From CALZJC01 sp963781065 (GTDB lineage: Bacteria; Acidobacteriota; Thermoanaerobaculia; Multivoradales; JAHEKO01): 64,000 nt of DNA. The stretch lies in contig CAWAET010000014.1 of NCBI GenBank assembly GCA_963781065.1, positions 1 through 64,000 of the forward strand, read 5' to 3'. The translations under genes were made by a program, and so were the position numbers. A model generated the notes under the pieces. That model worked only from the letters and a program-made list of their open reading frames with translations. It searched no databases and was not told the DNA's origin. Shown here in pieces: positions 20,097 to 32,881 of this stretch. Position 1 is the first letter of the stretch; each line of letters begins with the position of its first letter.

Positions 20097-21094
20097 GCGA
20101 TTCCACGTTCGACGCGCTCGTGCTGCGGCAGGACGAAAACGGCCGTACGGCCGCCACCGTCGAGACTCTTGGCGACCGCGACCTGCCGGCGGGCGACGTG
20201 CTGGTCGCCGTCGAGCACTCGACGGTCAACTACAAGGACGCCCTGGCGGTCACCGGCAAGGGCAAGATCGTGCGCCAGTGGCCGATGGTTCCCGGCATCG
20301 ACCTGGCCGGCACGGTGCTCGAGTCGGAGTCGCCCGACTACCCTGTCGGCGACCGGGTGGTGCTGACCGGCTGGGGCGTCGGCGAGAGCCACTGGGGCGG
20401 CTACAGTCAGCGCCAGCGGGTCAAGTCCGAGTGGCTGGTGCCGGTGCCGGCGGGCAAGGACAGCCGTTGGGCGATGAGCCTCGGCACTGCCGGGCTGACG
20501 GCCATGCTGTGCATCCTGGAGCTCGAGGAGGCCGGCGTCCGTCCGGCCTCCGGCACCGTGCTGGTAACCGGGGCCACGGGCGGGGTGGGCAGCGTCGCGG
20601 TGGCGGTGCTGGCGGCGCTCGGCTACCGGGTCGCCGCGCTGACCGGCAAGCCGGACGCCGGGGAGTATCTCGAGGCGCTGGGCGCCGCCGAGGTCGTCGG
20701 CGGCCCCGAATGGGCCGAGCCGCCGCGGCCGCTCGACAAGCAGCGCTGGGCCGGTGCGGTCGACACGCTGGGCAGCGTGCAGCTGGCCAGGGTGCTGAGC
20801 CAGACCGCCGCCGGCGGGGCGGTGGCGGCCTGCGGTCTGGCGGCGGGCTTCGATCTGCCGGCGACGGTGATGCCGTTCATCCTGCGCGGGGTGCGGTTGA
20901 TCGGGGTCGAGTCGGTGATGTGCCCCCTGGCGCGCCGCCGCGCCGCCTGGCAGCGGCTGGCCTCGGATCTGCCCGAGCAGAGGCTGGCTCTGATGAGCGA
21001 GCGGTCGATCTCGCTGGCCGAGGTACCCGCCTGCTGCGATGATCTGCTCGGCCGCCGCGTCCGCGGCCGAGTGCTGGTGGACGTGAACGCCTGA
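20093..21094 (+). CDS. MDR oxidoreductase of the acrylyl-CoA reductase type (AcuI/YhdH)
   Basis: 333 residues, medium-chain dehydrogenase/reductase fold without the structural zinc lobe. It has STVNYKDALAVTGKGKI near 43, PGIDLAGTV near 64 and the NADPH motif VTGATGGVGSVAV near 158, all typical of AcuI/YhdH, which reduces acrylyl-CoA to propionyl-CoA. The GTG start overlaps the ygeY stop by 4 bp, so translation is coupled. How an acrylate-type reductase fits purine breakdown is not obvious; it may act on an unsaturated three-carbon by-product or detoxify an electrophile (inference). Confidence 0.85.
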   Translation: MSDSTFDALVLRQDENGRTAATVETLGDRDLPAGDVLVAVEHSTVNYKDALAVTGKGKIVRQWPMVPGIDLAGTVLESESPDYPVGDRVVLTGWGVGESHWGGYSQRQRVKSEWLVPVPAGKDSRWAMSLGTAGLTAMLCILELEEAGVRPASGTVLVTGATGGVGSVAVAVLAALGYRVAALTGKPDAGEYLEALGAAEVVGGPEWAEPPRPLDKQRWAGAVDTLGSVQLARVLSQTAAGGAVAACGLAAGFDLPATVMPFILRGVRLIGVESVMCPLARRRAAWQRLASDLPEQRLALMSERSISLAEVPACCDDLLGRRVRGRVLVDVNA

Positions 21095-21237
21095 GCCGCG
21101 TGGAGTCCCGCTTCGGAGCCGCGAGGGCGGCCGTCCGCAATTTCGAAGGAGTTCTCGCCTTCCCGCATCTCATCGGTTGAACAGAGAGCCAGGTGCCCGC
21201 TCCGGGCGCTGTCATCTCACAACCGAGGAGAGCGAGA

Positions 21238-22362
21238 ATGCCCAACCGCCCGAAACTGATTGTCCCACTGGCCGTGATGCTGACGGCCATCCTGGCCTCC
21301 GCCGCCCTGGCCGGAGGCGACTCCGACAGCGATTCCGACTCCGATTTCAGGGCATGTACAACCCACGCGAAGCTCATGCGCCGCGCCTGCTTCGCCGATC
21401 GCCAGGACGGCCTGCTGGTGCACATCGCCGACTGTGTCTACCTCGGCGCCGAGGAGGACGAGGATGAGTGCCGGGCCGACGCCGCCGAGGAGGCCGCGGA
21501 GAAGGCCCAGGAGTGCCGTGAGCTCTTCCGGGCCCGCCGCGACCTCTGTCGCCTGGTGGGCGAGGAGCGTTTCGACCCCGCGCTCGACCCGGCCGACTTC
21601 GTCGACCCCGACGACATCGGCGACAGCGTCGATCCCAACCCCTACTGGCCGCTGAACGAGGGCCACACGCACGTGATCGTCGGCGATGGCGAGGTCACCG
21701 TGGTGACCGCCACGGACGAGGTGCGCGACGTCGGCGGCCTGCCCTGCCGGGTGATCCGCGACCTGGTCTTCGAGGAGGTGGACGAAGGGGGCCCGATCGA
21801 GTACGAGGGCGTCGAGGTCACCCAGGACTGGTACGCGCAGAACCTCGACGGCGACGTCATCTACTGCGGTGAGAACACCTACGAGGTCGAGGACGGGCTG
21901 ATCGACAACACCGACGGCTCGTTCGCCAATGGCACCGACCGCGCCCTGGCCGGCTTCCTGGTGCGAGCCTTCCCGATGGTCGGCGAAGGCGACCGCCAGG
22001 AGATGGCGTCGGACGAGGCCGAGGACTATGTCGAGTACCTCGACCTCGCGGCGAGCCCCTCGGCCGAGGAGGGCGGCGACGTGGCGGCTTTCCCGTGCAG
22101 CGGCAGCTGCCTGAAGACCTTCGAGGTCAACCCGCGCGACCCGGGCCAGGCGGAGCACAAGTACTACCTGCCGGGCACCGGCTTCGTGCTCGCCGCCAAG
22201 CTCGACGGCGACGGCGAGCCGACCGGCGAGCGCGAGGAGGTCACCTGCGTCGGCGACTCCCTGGAGGATGTCCTCGACGATCCGACCTGCGGCATCGGCG
22301 ACCCCGACGCCCTGCGCGAGGCGCTGTGCGCCTGGGCGCCGGAAGCGCTCTGCGACGACTGA
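21238..22362 (+). CDS. Secreted acidic cysteine-rich protein, unknown function
   Basis: 374 residues with a clear signal peptide (positive start MPNRPK, hydrophobic 8-24, ALAG cleavage). The mature protein is strongly acidic, begins with a short SDSDSDSD run and has many cysteines (CTTHAKLMRRAC, CVYLGAEEDEDEC, CSGSC, CGIGD), suggesting disulfides and perhaps calcium binding. The central part (about 140-300) may form a beta-rich domain of a kind seen in uncharacterised secreted proteins. GAGGAG lies upstream of the ATG; an in-frame GTG at 21193 is less likely. It is 143 bp after the oxidoreductase gene and is followed by a strong terminator. I do not recognise a family. Confidence 0.75.
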   Translation: MPNRPKLIVPLAVMLTAILASAALAGGDSDSDSDSDFRACTTHAKLMRRACFADRQDGLLVHIADCVYLGAEEDEDECRADAAEEAAEKAQECRELFRARRDLCRLVGEERFDPALDPADFVDPDDIGDSVDPNPYWPLNEGHTHVIVGDGEVTVVTATDEVRDVGGLPCRVIRDLVFEEVDEGGPIEYEGVEVTQDWYAQNLDGDVIYCGENTYEVEDGLIDNTDGSFANGTDRALAGFLVRAFPMVGEGDRQEMASDEAEDYVEYLDLAASPSAEEGGDVAAFPCSGSCLKTFEVNPRDPGQAEHKYYLPGTGFVLAAKLDGDGEPTGEREEVTCVGDSLEDVLDDPTCGIGDPDALREALCAWAPEALCDD

Positions 22363-22390
22363 GCCCGGTCGCCGCGGATCCCGATTCAGC

Positions 22391-22427
22391 AGCCGGCGCC
22401 GCCGAGAGGCGGCGCCGGCTCTTTTTG
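22391..22427 (+). terminator. Rho-independent terminator
   Basis: A 13-bp perfect stem, AGCCGGCGCCGCC and its complement, with loop GAGA, followed by CTTTTTG. It lies 29 bp after the stop of the secreted protein and closes this plus-strand block. Confidence 0.9.
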
Positions 22428-22555
22428 CGTCTCTCGGACCGGCTCGCCAAGGGGAGATCCCGGCGAGCCGCCTGCGGGGCCCCTCGGCGCCGGCGCGCGG
22501 CCTGATAGCCTGATGCCGTACCGCGACAGCAAACCTGCTCTCCGGAGGTCCGAGC

Positions 22556-24043
22556 ATGGCGGAATCATCGTTCTCCCGGCTGGCGAATCGGGTCGGCGAC
22601 GTCTTCCTGGCGCCCCTGATCGCCGTGCCGAACATCGGTCTCGCGGCGCTCAACGCCACGGTCGGCGGCACGGCGAGGGTCGCCGGGTCGGCGGTGAGAG
22701 TGGCGACCGGCACCCGCCTGGGGTCGATTGGGGAGGCCGCGGAGGATCTCTCCAGGCGCGTCGCCGACCGGGCCTTCGACGCCGCCAGGGAGTCGACCGA
22801 GATGGCGACCGACGCGGTCGCCAGGATCACCGGCGGCGGTGGCGAGGAGAGCGCCAACACGCTGCTGGCGCGCACCCTGCTCGAGAGGGCGACCGCCGCC
22901 GGCTTGCTGCCCCTGACCGCGGCGGCTGACGCGGTGCGAGCCGCGCGCCGGATCGAGGCCGTGCGCGACGCCGGCGAGCGGACCTGGGAGCTGTTCTCGA
23001 AGCTGCTCGATCCGTTGAGCAAGAAGGGCGTCCTGCCCGGTGAGATCGGCGCCAAGACCGCCGCCGAAGTGCGCTTCGGCTTCTACTACATGACGACGCA
23101 GGGGCCGCTGGAGGCGGTGGCCCAGGACGTCAGCGGCATCGCCGGCGGCGGCCTGGCGCTGGCGATGGGCGACTTCGAATGGCTCGCCACGGCGCTGCCG
23201 CGCTACCGCCGATCGTTGGAGTACGTCGACGACAAGGCGAAGCATGGCGAGGTCCAGCCCGAGTCCGACTTTCCGCTCGGCGCCTCGCTGGCCGCGAGCG
23301 CCACCGCGACGATCGAAAGCTACCCGGACGAGCTCACCGAGGCGCTCGAGTCCGACGAGGCCCGCAAGGTGCTGCGCTCCCTGTTCAAGCAGTCGCGCGA
23401 GATCGCGACGCTCCTGCTCAACTACCCGAACGTCGAGTTCCAGGTCCTCTACGGCGTACTGGTCTTCACCCTCGAGGCCTATCTCGAGACGGCCGACGCC
23501 GAGCGCTACTCGCTGTGCGAGTTGGCGATCGTCGAGAGCGCGCTGCCGGACGCGGAGAAGGACGATTGCCTGGCCGAGCTCAGGGACACCGCCCCCAACA
23601 CCACGGTCCACTTCGAGTACTACGTGCCGCTGCTGGTGCCGAAGGGCGGTACGCGTGAGGATCAGGCCCATCGGCGGACCGCCGGCGGCGAGGTCATCGA
23701 CCACGGCGCCTACGCCGAGTCGGTGTTCGAGCCCCGCGCCGTCCACCGGGCGCAGGCGATCGGCAGCGAGCTGCTGACCTACCGGCCGCTGCTCTGGCTC
23801 TACCGGGACGAGGCGCTCGCCCGGCGCAAGAGCCGCGCGGAGACGATTCGCAAATACGGTCCCGAGGCCGCCCGGCGCATCGAGCAGGAGCCGCTCTATC
23901 CGCTGACCGACGAGGAGGTGGCGGAGCTCACCGCGGGCGGCCCGCGGCCCGCGGGCGAGGTCGATCGGATCCTGATCGGCCAGCTCCGCGAGCGGGGGTT
24001 TGAGCGGCTGGCCGGTCGGCTCGAGAGCGGCTCGCCGGGCTGA
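22556..24043 (+). CDS. Unknown 495-residue protein with phasin-like N terminus
   Basis: I do not recognise a full-length family. Residues 1-130 are Ala/Val/Thr-rich amphipathic helices (for example GLAALNATVGGTARVAGSAV) like phasins or lipid-surface proteins. The middle (about 150-330) is helical with FYYMTTQGPLEAVAQDVSG. The C-terminal part is charged and ends in PLYPLTDEEVAELTAGG. There is no signal peptide. GGAGGT precedes the ATG. It converges on a patatin-like phospholipase with only 6 bp between stop codons, and a second unknown protein follows on the minus strand; the three together suggest a lipid or polyester granule function, which is inference. Confidence 0.75.
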   Translation: MAESSFSRLANRVGDVFLAPLIAVPNIGLAALNATVGGTARVAGSAVRVATGTRLGSIGEAAEDLSRRVADRAFDAARESTEMATDAVARITGGGGEESANTLLARTLLERATAAGLLPLTAAADAVRAARRIEAVRDAGERTWELFSKLLDPLSKKGVLPGEIGAKTAAEVRFGFYYMTTQGPLEAVAQDVSGIAGGGLALAMGDFEWLATALPRYRRSLEYVDDKAKHGEVQPESDFPLGASLAASATATIESYPDELTEALESDEARKVLRSLFKQSREIATLLLNYPNVEFQVLYGVLVFTLEAYLETADAERYSLCELAIVESALPDAEKDDCLAELRDTAPNTTVHFEYYVPLLVPKGGTREDQAHRRTAGGEVIDHGAYAESVFEPRAVHRAQAIGSELLTYRPLLWLYRDEALARRKSRAETIRKYGPEAARRIEQEPLYPLTDEEVAELTAGGPRPAGEVDRILIGQLRERGFERLAGRLESGSPG

Positions 24044-24057
24044 CCCCGGTCAGCCCG
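24036..24057. terminator. Inverted repeat overlapping two convergent stop codons
   Basis: CGGGCTGACC and GGTCAGCCCG are perfect 10-bp arms around CC. The repeat contains the TGA of the plus-strand gene (24041-24043) and the TGA of the minus-strand patatin gene (24050-24052). It is a possible bidirectional terminator without a T run. Confidence 0.5.
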
Positions 24058-25336
24058 TTGGCAGGACGCAGCGATTCCGCTCGCAGTCGTGCCGCACCGT
24101 GTCGTCGAAGCCCTGCTCGACGAGCTCGCGCATCCGCCCGCGCTTGAAGTTCAGCATGCCGGCGACCCCGCCCAGGGACCGGCTGGGGTGGTGCCGGTGG
24201 ACCGTCACCTGCCGGCGGTGCGCCAGCTTCGCGATGAACGCCTCGGCGCGCTCGATCGCCGCCCGCAGCTCGCGGTTCTTCTGCGAGCGCCGCCGCGCGA
24301 GCGCCGGGTCCTGCCGCAGCTGCTCGACGATCGGCTCGATCTTCTCGGCGACCGCGGCCTGTTCGTTGACCTTGCGGACCTCTTCGATGTCCTCGCGGAC
24401 CAGGTTGCCCGCCGCGGCGTAGGCGAAGCGGTTCGCGGTGTCGAGAGTGTTGGCCAGATGGTCTTTCGCCAGCGGCTGGAGCCGAGGCTCGAAGCAGACC
24501 ACGTGGATCACGCGCGCGCCGGCCTTGAGCGCCGGGCTCAGGGGAGTGTTCATCAGCACCCCGCCGTCGGCGAAGAGGAACGACCCGGCCTCGCCGTCGA
24601 GCGCGATCCTCACCGGAGGAAAGACGCCGGGGATCGAGCTGGAGGCGAGGACCGCTCGGTGGCCGTTGGCCTTGGTCAGCGGCCACACGTCGTAGGCGCT
24701 GCCGGCGGCGGCCGCCTCGGCCTTGTTGCGGAAGACCACCACCTCGCCCAGGTCCCAGTTGGTGGCGATGACGTCGAGCGCCTTCGCCCGCGGGGCGAGC
24801 AGCGCCACGAGGTCGATGCTGTCCTCCACGAGCTCTTTGAGCGGCGCGGTGGACAGCGCGGTGGCGAGGTCGAATACCCTGACCGCCCGCCGCGTCACCG
24901 AGCCCTTGCCGGTCAGAAAAGCCAGCGAACGCTTGACGGTCTCCGCGGCAAAGAAGACGGAGTCCTCGGCCATCTCCTGCAACGGCCGCATCGGGTCCTT
25001 GGCCAGACAGCGCGGATCCAGGTAGTCGAGCATGTCGGCGCGAATCCTGAAGACGCCGTTGTTGCATCCCTCCGGCTGCTCCGCGATCGTCTCCAGCCAG
25101 GTCGTCTCCAACTCCTCGGTGGCCCGCAGGCAGCTCTTACCGCCAGCGGTGCGGGAGACCAGGAAGGCGGCGTTGAAGGCCCCGACCGAGGTGCCGGTGA
25201 GGATGTCGGCCGCGAACGGCTCCTTGCCCGTGGCCGGGGACTCGCCGGCGAAGATCGCCTTCAGGCAGCCGATCTCGTAGGCGCCGTAGGCGCCGCCTCC
25301 CGAGAGCACCACCGCCCGCTCGCCTACGTGGCTCAT
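24050..25336 (-). CDS. Patatin-like phospholipase
   Basis: 428 residues. The catalytic dyad of patatins is visible: the glycine-rich oxyanion stretch SGGGAYGAYEIGCLKA near 12-27, nucleophile GTSVGAFNAAF near 48 and DGGVLMNTPL near 257. Bacterial members hydrolyse acyl esters of phospholipids or neutral lipids, inside the cell or as secreted effectors; no signal peptide is present here, so a cytoplasmic or membrane-surface role fits. The tail after about 330 is basic and helical. It lies 31 bp downstream of the 437-residue unknown gene, in the same direction, and almost abuts the convergent phasin-like gene. Confidence 0.88.
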   Translation of the reverse strand: MSHVGERAVVLSGGGAYGAYEIGCLKAIFAGESPATGKEPFAADILTGTSVGAFNAAFLVSRTAGGKSCLRATEELETTWLETIAEQPEGCNNGVFRIRADMLDYLDPRCLAKDPMRPLQEMAEDSVFFAAETVKRSLAFLTGKGSVTRRAVRVFDLATALSTAPLKELVEDSIDLVALLAPRAKALDVIATNWDLGEVVVFRNKAEAAAAGSAYDVWPLTKANGHRAVLASSSIPGVFPPVRIALDGEAGSFLFADGGVLMNTPLSPALKAGARVIHVVCFEPRLQPLAKDHLANTLDTANRFAYAAAGNLVREDIEEVRKVNEQAAVAEKIEPIVEQLRQDPALARRRSQKNRELRAAIERAEAFIAKLAHRRQVTVHRHHPSRSLGGVAGMLNFKRGRMRELVEQGFDDTVRHDCERNRCVLPTG

Positions 25337-25367
25337 CGGGTGGCTCCCGACCGGCTCTCCCGGCCGC

Positions 25368-26681
25368 TCAGGAGCTGACCCCCGTCCGCACCCACTCGGG
25401 GAGGCCGGACGCCCTCGCCCAGTCCTCGACCTGCCGCCAGGTCTGGAGCGATCCCAGGACCGCCTCGTAGTGCTGCATGAAATGCAGGTAGAGCAACTCC
25501 TTGTCGATGTCGCGCTCGGAGATGCCGAAGAACCGCTCGGCCGCGTTGCCGGTCAGCCGGTTGAGGAGGTTGACGCCCGGCAGGACCGGGTCCACCATGA
25601 CGCCGGAGAACGGCATGCCGTCGGCCAGCTTCCGGAACGGGTCGAGCCATCTGCTGGCGGCGGCCGGAGCCACCAGGTCGCTCAGGGCGAAGCCCCACTG
25701 CATGGGATTGAGGGAGATGTTGAGCAGCGCCTCCGGGGCGCGGGAGACGAAGGTCATGCGCACGAACACCTCGCCGCTGGCGTGCACCTCCCAGACGATC
25801 AGCTGCAGCGCCGGCTCGAGCTGGCCTGGACCGTAGGCCAGGATGCCGGGCTTGCCCGCATCCTTGATGAAGCCGTAGCCGATCCCGTAGCGACCGAGGA
25901 TCCCGTCCCCGCGGTCCTCCTCGTCGATGGTGACGGTGTCTCGCGACAGCACGAGGTGGTTGGCCGCCTTCACCGGGATCTTCAGCTGCGGTCCGCGGAC
26001 TCCGAAGGGCGCGAAGACGAAACCGAAGTCCTCGATCGGGTTCTTGACGACGATCCACTCGTAGGCGCCGTCGAGCTCGCCGAGGTCGATGATCGCGTCC
26101 CTGGGCGGCAGCTCGACGTCGTGGCGCCTGGCGGCTTCCCGCCGCGGGAACCGGCCCACCTCGCCGCTCTCGCGAAGCCGGTAGTAGAGCTGGCCGTAGC
26201 CGAAGCCGCCGGCCTTGTACTCGGCGCTGGGACGGCGGTCGAAATAGCGCAGGACGCCCGGCAGCGCGGTCTGGCCGGGCTCGGGTACCGGCTGGGGGCG
26301 GCGATAGTCGCTCACCCGCATGAAGTACTCGAGCACGAACGCCTTGATCTGCCGCTGCATGGCCCGGGCCGAGGTCCCGGCCTTGGTCCGGTCGTAGCGC
26401 ATGCGCTGCACGTTGCCGATGATCGGCAGCTTGCCGCTCGGCAGCTCGGCCTGCTCGAAAAAACCGAAGCTCGAGTCCTCGGGCCGGCGAAAGACGAAGG
26501 TCTCCGTGTAGCGGTCGGCGTAGGCGTCCGCCTCGTCCAGCCGCTCCCACCAGCGGCGCAGCTCCACCGCGGCCTCGAGGGCGCGCGGGGCGGCGGCGAT
26601 GACCTGGCGGTCCTCGCTGCTCAGCAGCGGGCGAATGCGCTCTCGGGCTGACTCGTCGCTCGAACGCGTCTCGCTGGCCAT
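25368..26681 (-). CDS. Unknown 437-residue protein upstream of patatin
   Basis: I do not recognise a family. It is soluble, with no signal peptide. The N-terminal 100 residues are helical; after that come alternating short hydrophobic strands (for example YEWIVVKNPIEDFGFVFAP near 205 and LIVWEVHASGEVFVRMTFVS near 287), which suggests a beta-rich core. The final 80 residues are helical. It is the first gene of a two-gene unit with patatin. Function could be regulation or substrate presentation for the lipase; only the arrangement supports this. Confidence 0.72.
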   Translation of the reverse strand: MASETRSSDESARERIRPLLSSEDRQVIAAAPRALEAAVELRRWWERLDEADAYADRYTETFVFRRPEDSSFGFFEQAELPSGKLPIIGNVQRMRYDRTKAGTSARAMQRQIKAFVLEYFMRVSDYRRPQPVPEPGQTALPGVLRYFDRRPSAEYKAGGFGYGQLYYRLRESGEVGRFPRREAARRHDVELPPRDAIIDLGELDGAYEWIVVKNPIEDFGFVFAPFGVRGPQLKIPVKAANHLVLSRDTVTIDEEDRGDGILGRYGIGYGFIKDAGKPGILAYGPGQLEPALQLIVWEVHASGEVFVRMTFVSRAPEALLNISLNPMQWGFALSDLVAPAAASRWLDPFRKLADGMPFSGVMVDPVLPGVNLLNRLTGNAAERFFGISERDIDKELLYLHFMQHYEAVLGSLQTWRQVEDWARASGLPEWVRTGVSS

Positions 26682-26771
26682 CTCTGCTTCCTTGCCGTGC
26701 CTCTGCGAATGGCTGTCGAGCGACAGGCTACCACCGCCTGGCGTGGCGGCGGCGGTGGCGGGGATTCGCGA

Positions 26772-28163
26772 TCAGCGAGCCCTCGGCAGCGCCACGTTGA
26801 GCACGATGGCGAACAGTCCGCCGGTGGCGATCCCCGACTGGAACATGCTCTTGAAGAAGGGCGGGAAGTTGTTCAGCACTTCGGGCACGAAGGTGATGCC
26901 CAGGCCCATGGCGAGCGAGATGGCGATGATCAGCATCGCCCGCCGGTCGATCGGGTGCGAGGCGATGATGCGGATACCGGCGGCGGCCACCGAGCCGAAC
27001 ATGATGATGGTGGCGCCGCCGAGCACCGGCTGCGGCATGATCTGGAAGACGCCGCCGACCACCGGGAACAGGCCCAGCAGGAACAGGAAGCCGGCGATGT
27101 AGTAGCCGACGTAGCGGCTGGCGACGCCGGTCAGCTGGATGACGCCGTTGTTCTGGCTGAAGGTGGTGTTGGGGAAGGTGTTGAAGATCGCCGCGATCGC
27201 CGAGTTGACGCCGTCGCCCAGCACCGCGCCACGGATCCGGCGCATGTACAGCGGCCCCTCCACCGGCTCGCCGGAGACCGCCGAAGTGGCGGTGGTGTCG
27301 CCGATGGTCTCGATGGCGGTGACCAGGTAGAGCAGGACGATCGGCAGGAAGAAGCCCCAGTCGAAGCCGAGGCCGTACCTGAGCGGCACCGGCACGGCGA
27401 AGAGGCTGAGCTCGCCGAGGCTGCTGAAGTCGATCCGGCCGAGCAGGGCGGCGACCACGTAGCCGGCCGTCAGGCCGACGATGATCGAGCTCATCCGCAG
27501 ATACGGGTTGCGGCTGCGGTTGAGGACGACGATGATCAGCAGCACCATCCCGGCCAGGCCCAGGTTCTCGAGGCTGGCGAAGGTACCGTCCGCCATCGCT
27601 GCGAAGCCGCCCGCCATGGTGGTCATCCCCACCTTGATCAGGGTGAGGCCGATCAGGGTCACCACGATGCCGGTGACCGTCGGGGTGATGATCTTGCGGG
27701 CGTGGCCCAGGAAGCGGCTGAGGATCATCTCGATCGGCGAGCCCAGCAGGCAGACGCCGAAGATCACCCCGAGGGCGCCGGTGGCCGGCATGCCGCCCTC
27801 GATCAGGGCGGTGCCCGAGGCGATGATCGGCCCCAGGAAGGTGAAGCTGGTGCCCTGGACCGAGAGCAGGCCCGAGCCCACCGGGCCGAACCTGCGGCAC
27901 TGGATGAAGGTGGCGATGCCCGAGACCGCCAGCGACATGCCGACGATGTGCACCGAGTCGCCGAGCTCGAGCCCGAGCGCCTGGGAGATCAGCAGCGGCG
28001 GCGTGATGATGCCGACGAAGACCGCGGTGACGTGCTGCAGGGCGGCGACGATCGCCTGCCAGGGCTTGGGCCGGTCGTCGAGCCGGAAGATGACGTCGTC
28101 GGTGGGCGGCTGCGTCGGCGGCGGCTGCGGCTGCGGGTGCGTGGCGACCGTCGATTCGGTCAT
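26772..28163 (-). CDS. NCS2 xanthine/urate-type permease
   Basis: 463 residues with about 14 membrane segments after a Pro/Gln-rich cytoplasmic tail. The NCS2 signature FPNTTFSQNNGVIQLTGVAS near 340 is the xanthine/urate branch (XanP/XanQ/UacT type), not the uracil branch; a conserved glutamate motif AIETIGDTTATS near 275 also fits. It imports purine bases with protons across the inner membrane. It is the third gene of the ssnA-ygfK operon (39 bp after ygfK), as xanQ (ygfO) follows in the E. coli cluster. Xanthine or urate cannot be told apart by eye. Confidence 0.9.
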   Translation of the reverse strand: MTESTVATHPQPQPPPTQPPTDDVIFRLDDRPKPWQAIVAALQHVTAVFVGIITPPLLISQALGLELGDSVHIVGMSLAVSGIATFIQCRRFGPVGSGLLSVQGTSFTFLGPIIASGTALIEGGMPATGALGVIFGVCLLGSPIEMILSRFLGHARKIITPTVTGIVVTLIGLTLIKVGMTTMAGGFAAMADGTFASLENLGLAGMVLLIIVVLNRSRNPYLRMSSIIVGLTAGYVVAALLGRIDFSSLGELSLFAVPVPLRYGLGFDWGFFLPIVLLYLVTAIETIGDTTATSAVSGEPVEGPLYMRRIRGAVLGDGVNSAIAAIFNTFPNTTFSQNNGVIQLTGVASRYVGYYIAGFLFLLGLFPVVGGVFQIMPQPVLGGATIIMFGSVAAAGIRIIASHPIDRRAMLIIAISLAMGLGITFVPEVLNNFPPFFKSMFQSGIATGGLFAIVLNVALPRAR

Positions 28164-28202
28164 GGCTGCCTCTTCTTGCGGCCGGCGGTCCGGCCCCGCC
28201 GC

Positions 28203-31784
<3,582 letters not shown>

Positions 31785-31843
31785 GGCGTCTCTCCTCTTT
31801 TTCTTCCCCTCGGGTTCTTCGGCTGGCGAAGGTCAGCTAGCGG

Positions 31844-32881
31844 CTATAGCCGAGCGTGGAGCCGCGCCGCCTGCTCGGCGGCCTTGGCCCGCACCTCGTC
31901 CGGGTCGACCCGGGTCGGCCGGCCGTCGGCGAACAGCACTTCGCCGCCGCCGGCGACGATCTCGAGCGGCCGCACCCCCGGGGTGAAGGCCAGATGCCAC
32001 GGGTCCATCGGCTCGTACGACCAGCGCACCCGGTCGTCGCGCGCCTCGGGCACCAGGCGGTAGCCGTTCTCGAGCCAGCTCCAGGCGGTCTCGGGTGTCG
32101 CCAGCACGTCCGCCTCGCGGTGCTTGACGTAGGCCAGCCGGAACTCCTCGATCATGTTGCCGCCGATGCCGTCGGTGCCCAGGGCCACCGGGTTGGCGAA
32201 GCGGAAGGGCCGGCCGTAGGCGACCGAGTTGTTCATGTTGGACCGCGGGTTGTGCAGCACCGTGCCGCGCAGGCCGGTGTCGTCGGGCATGTAGAGGCAG
32301 TGGGCGAGCAGCCAGTCGTCGCGCGTCAGGTCGCGGATGCGGCCCGGCGCGTCGGCGTCGCGCGGCCCCTCGGCGACGTGGATGTGGACGCCGACGCCGA
32401 GGTCCCGGGCCAGCCCGGCGGCCGCCTCGAGCGTCGCCTGCTCGCAGGTGAAGGCGGCGTGGACCCCCACCAGGCCGCGGCCGCCGGCGCGCAGGAAGCG
32501 CTCGTTCTCCGCCAGCCCGCGCCGCGCGCCGTCGGGCCCGTGGCGGTCGGTGACGCCGTAGGCGCAGACCACCCGCACGCCGACCTCGGCGCAGGCGTCG
32601 GCGATCGCGCTCAGCGAGCCCTCGATGGCGTTGGGCGACTCGTGATGGTCGACGATCGCCGTGGTGCCCTGCTCGAGGGCCTCGAGCGCGCCCAGCATCG
32701 CCGACCAGCGGATCATCTCGAGATCGAGCGCCGCGTCGAGCCGCCACCAGATCTGCTCGAGGATCTCCTGCAGGTTGGTCGGCGTCCGGGGCGGCGCCGG
32801 CATGCCGCGCGCCAGGGTCGAGTAGAGGTGATGGTGGGAGCAGACGATACCCCCGGTTGTGGCGGACTCACCCACGGTCAC
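31844..32881 (-). CDS. ssnA: SsnA-family aminohydrolase, short form
   Basis: A 345-residue amidohydrolase of the SsnA group. Metal motif GIVCSHHHLYSTL starts at residue 11, whereas E. coli SsnA (442 residues) has about 60 residues of beta-sandwich first. TTAIVDHHESPNAIEGSLS near 73, VHIHVAE near 168, HNPRSNMNN near 209 and LGTDGIGGNMIEE near 232 follow SsnA closely. The C-terminal beta domain is also shortened. The GTG start leaves only 83 bp to the divergent azgA gene, so the missing part is not hidden upstream. It is the first gene of the ssnA-ygfK-permease operon and should hydrolyse an amino or ring C-N bond of a purine intermediate. Confidence 0.88.
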   Translation of the reverse strand: MTVGESATTGGIVCSHHHLYSTLARGMPAPPRTPTNLQEILEQIWWRLDAALDLEMIRWSAMLGALEALEQGTTAIVDHHESPNAIEGSLSAIADACAEVGVRVVCAYGVTDRHGPDGARRGLAENERFLRAGGRGLVGVHAAFTCEQATLEAAAGLARDLGVGVHIHVAEGPRDADAPGRIRDLTRDDWLLAHCLYMPDDTGLRGTVLHNPRSNMNNSVAYGRPFRFANPVALGTDGIGGNMIEEFRLAYVKHREADVLATPETAWSWLENGYRLVPEARDDRVRWSYEPMDPWHLAFTPGVRPLEIVAGGGEVLFADGRPTRVDPDEVRAKAAEQAARLHARL

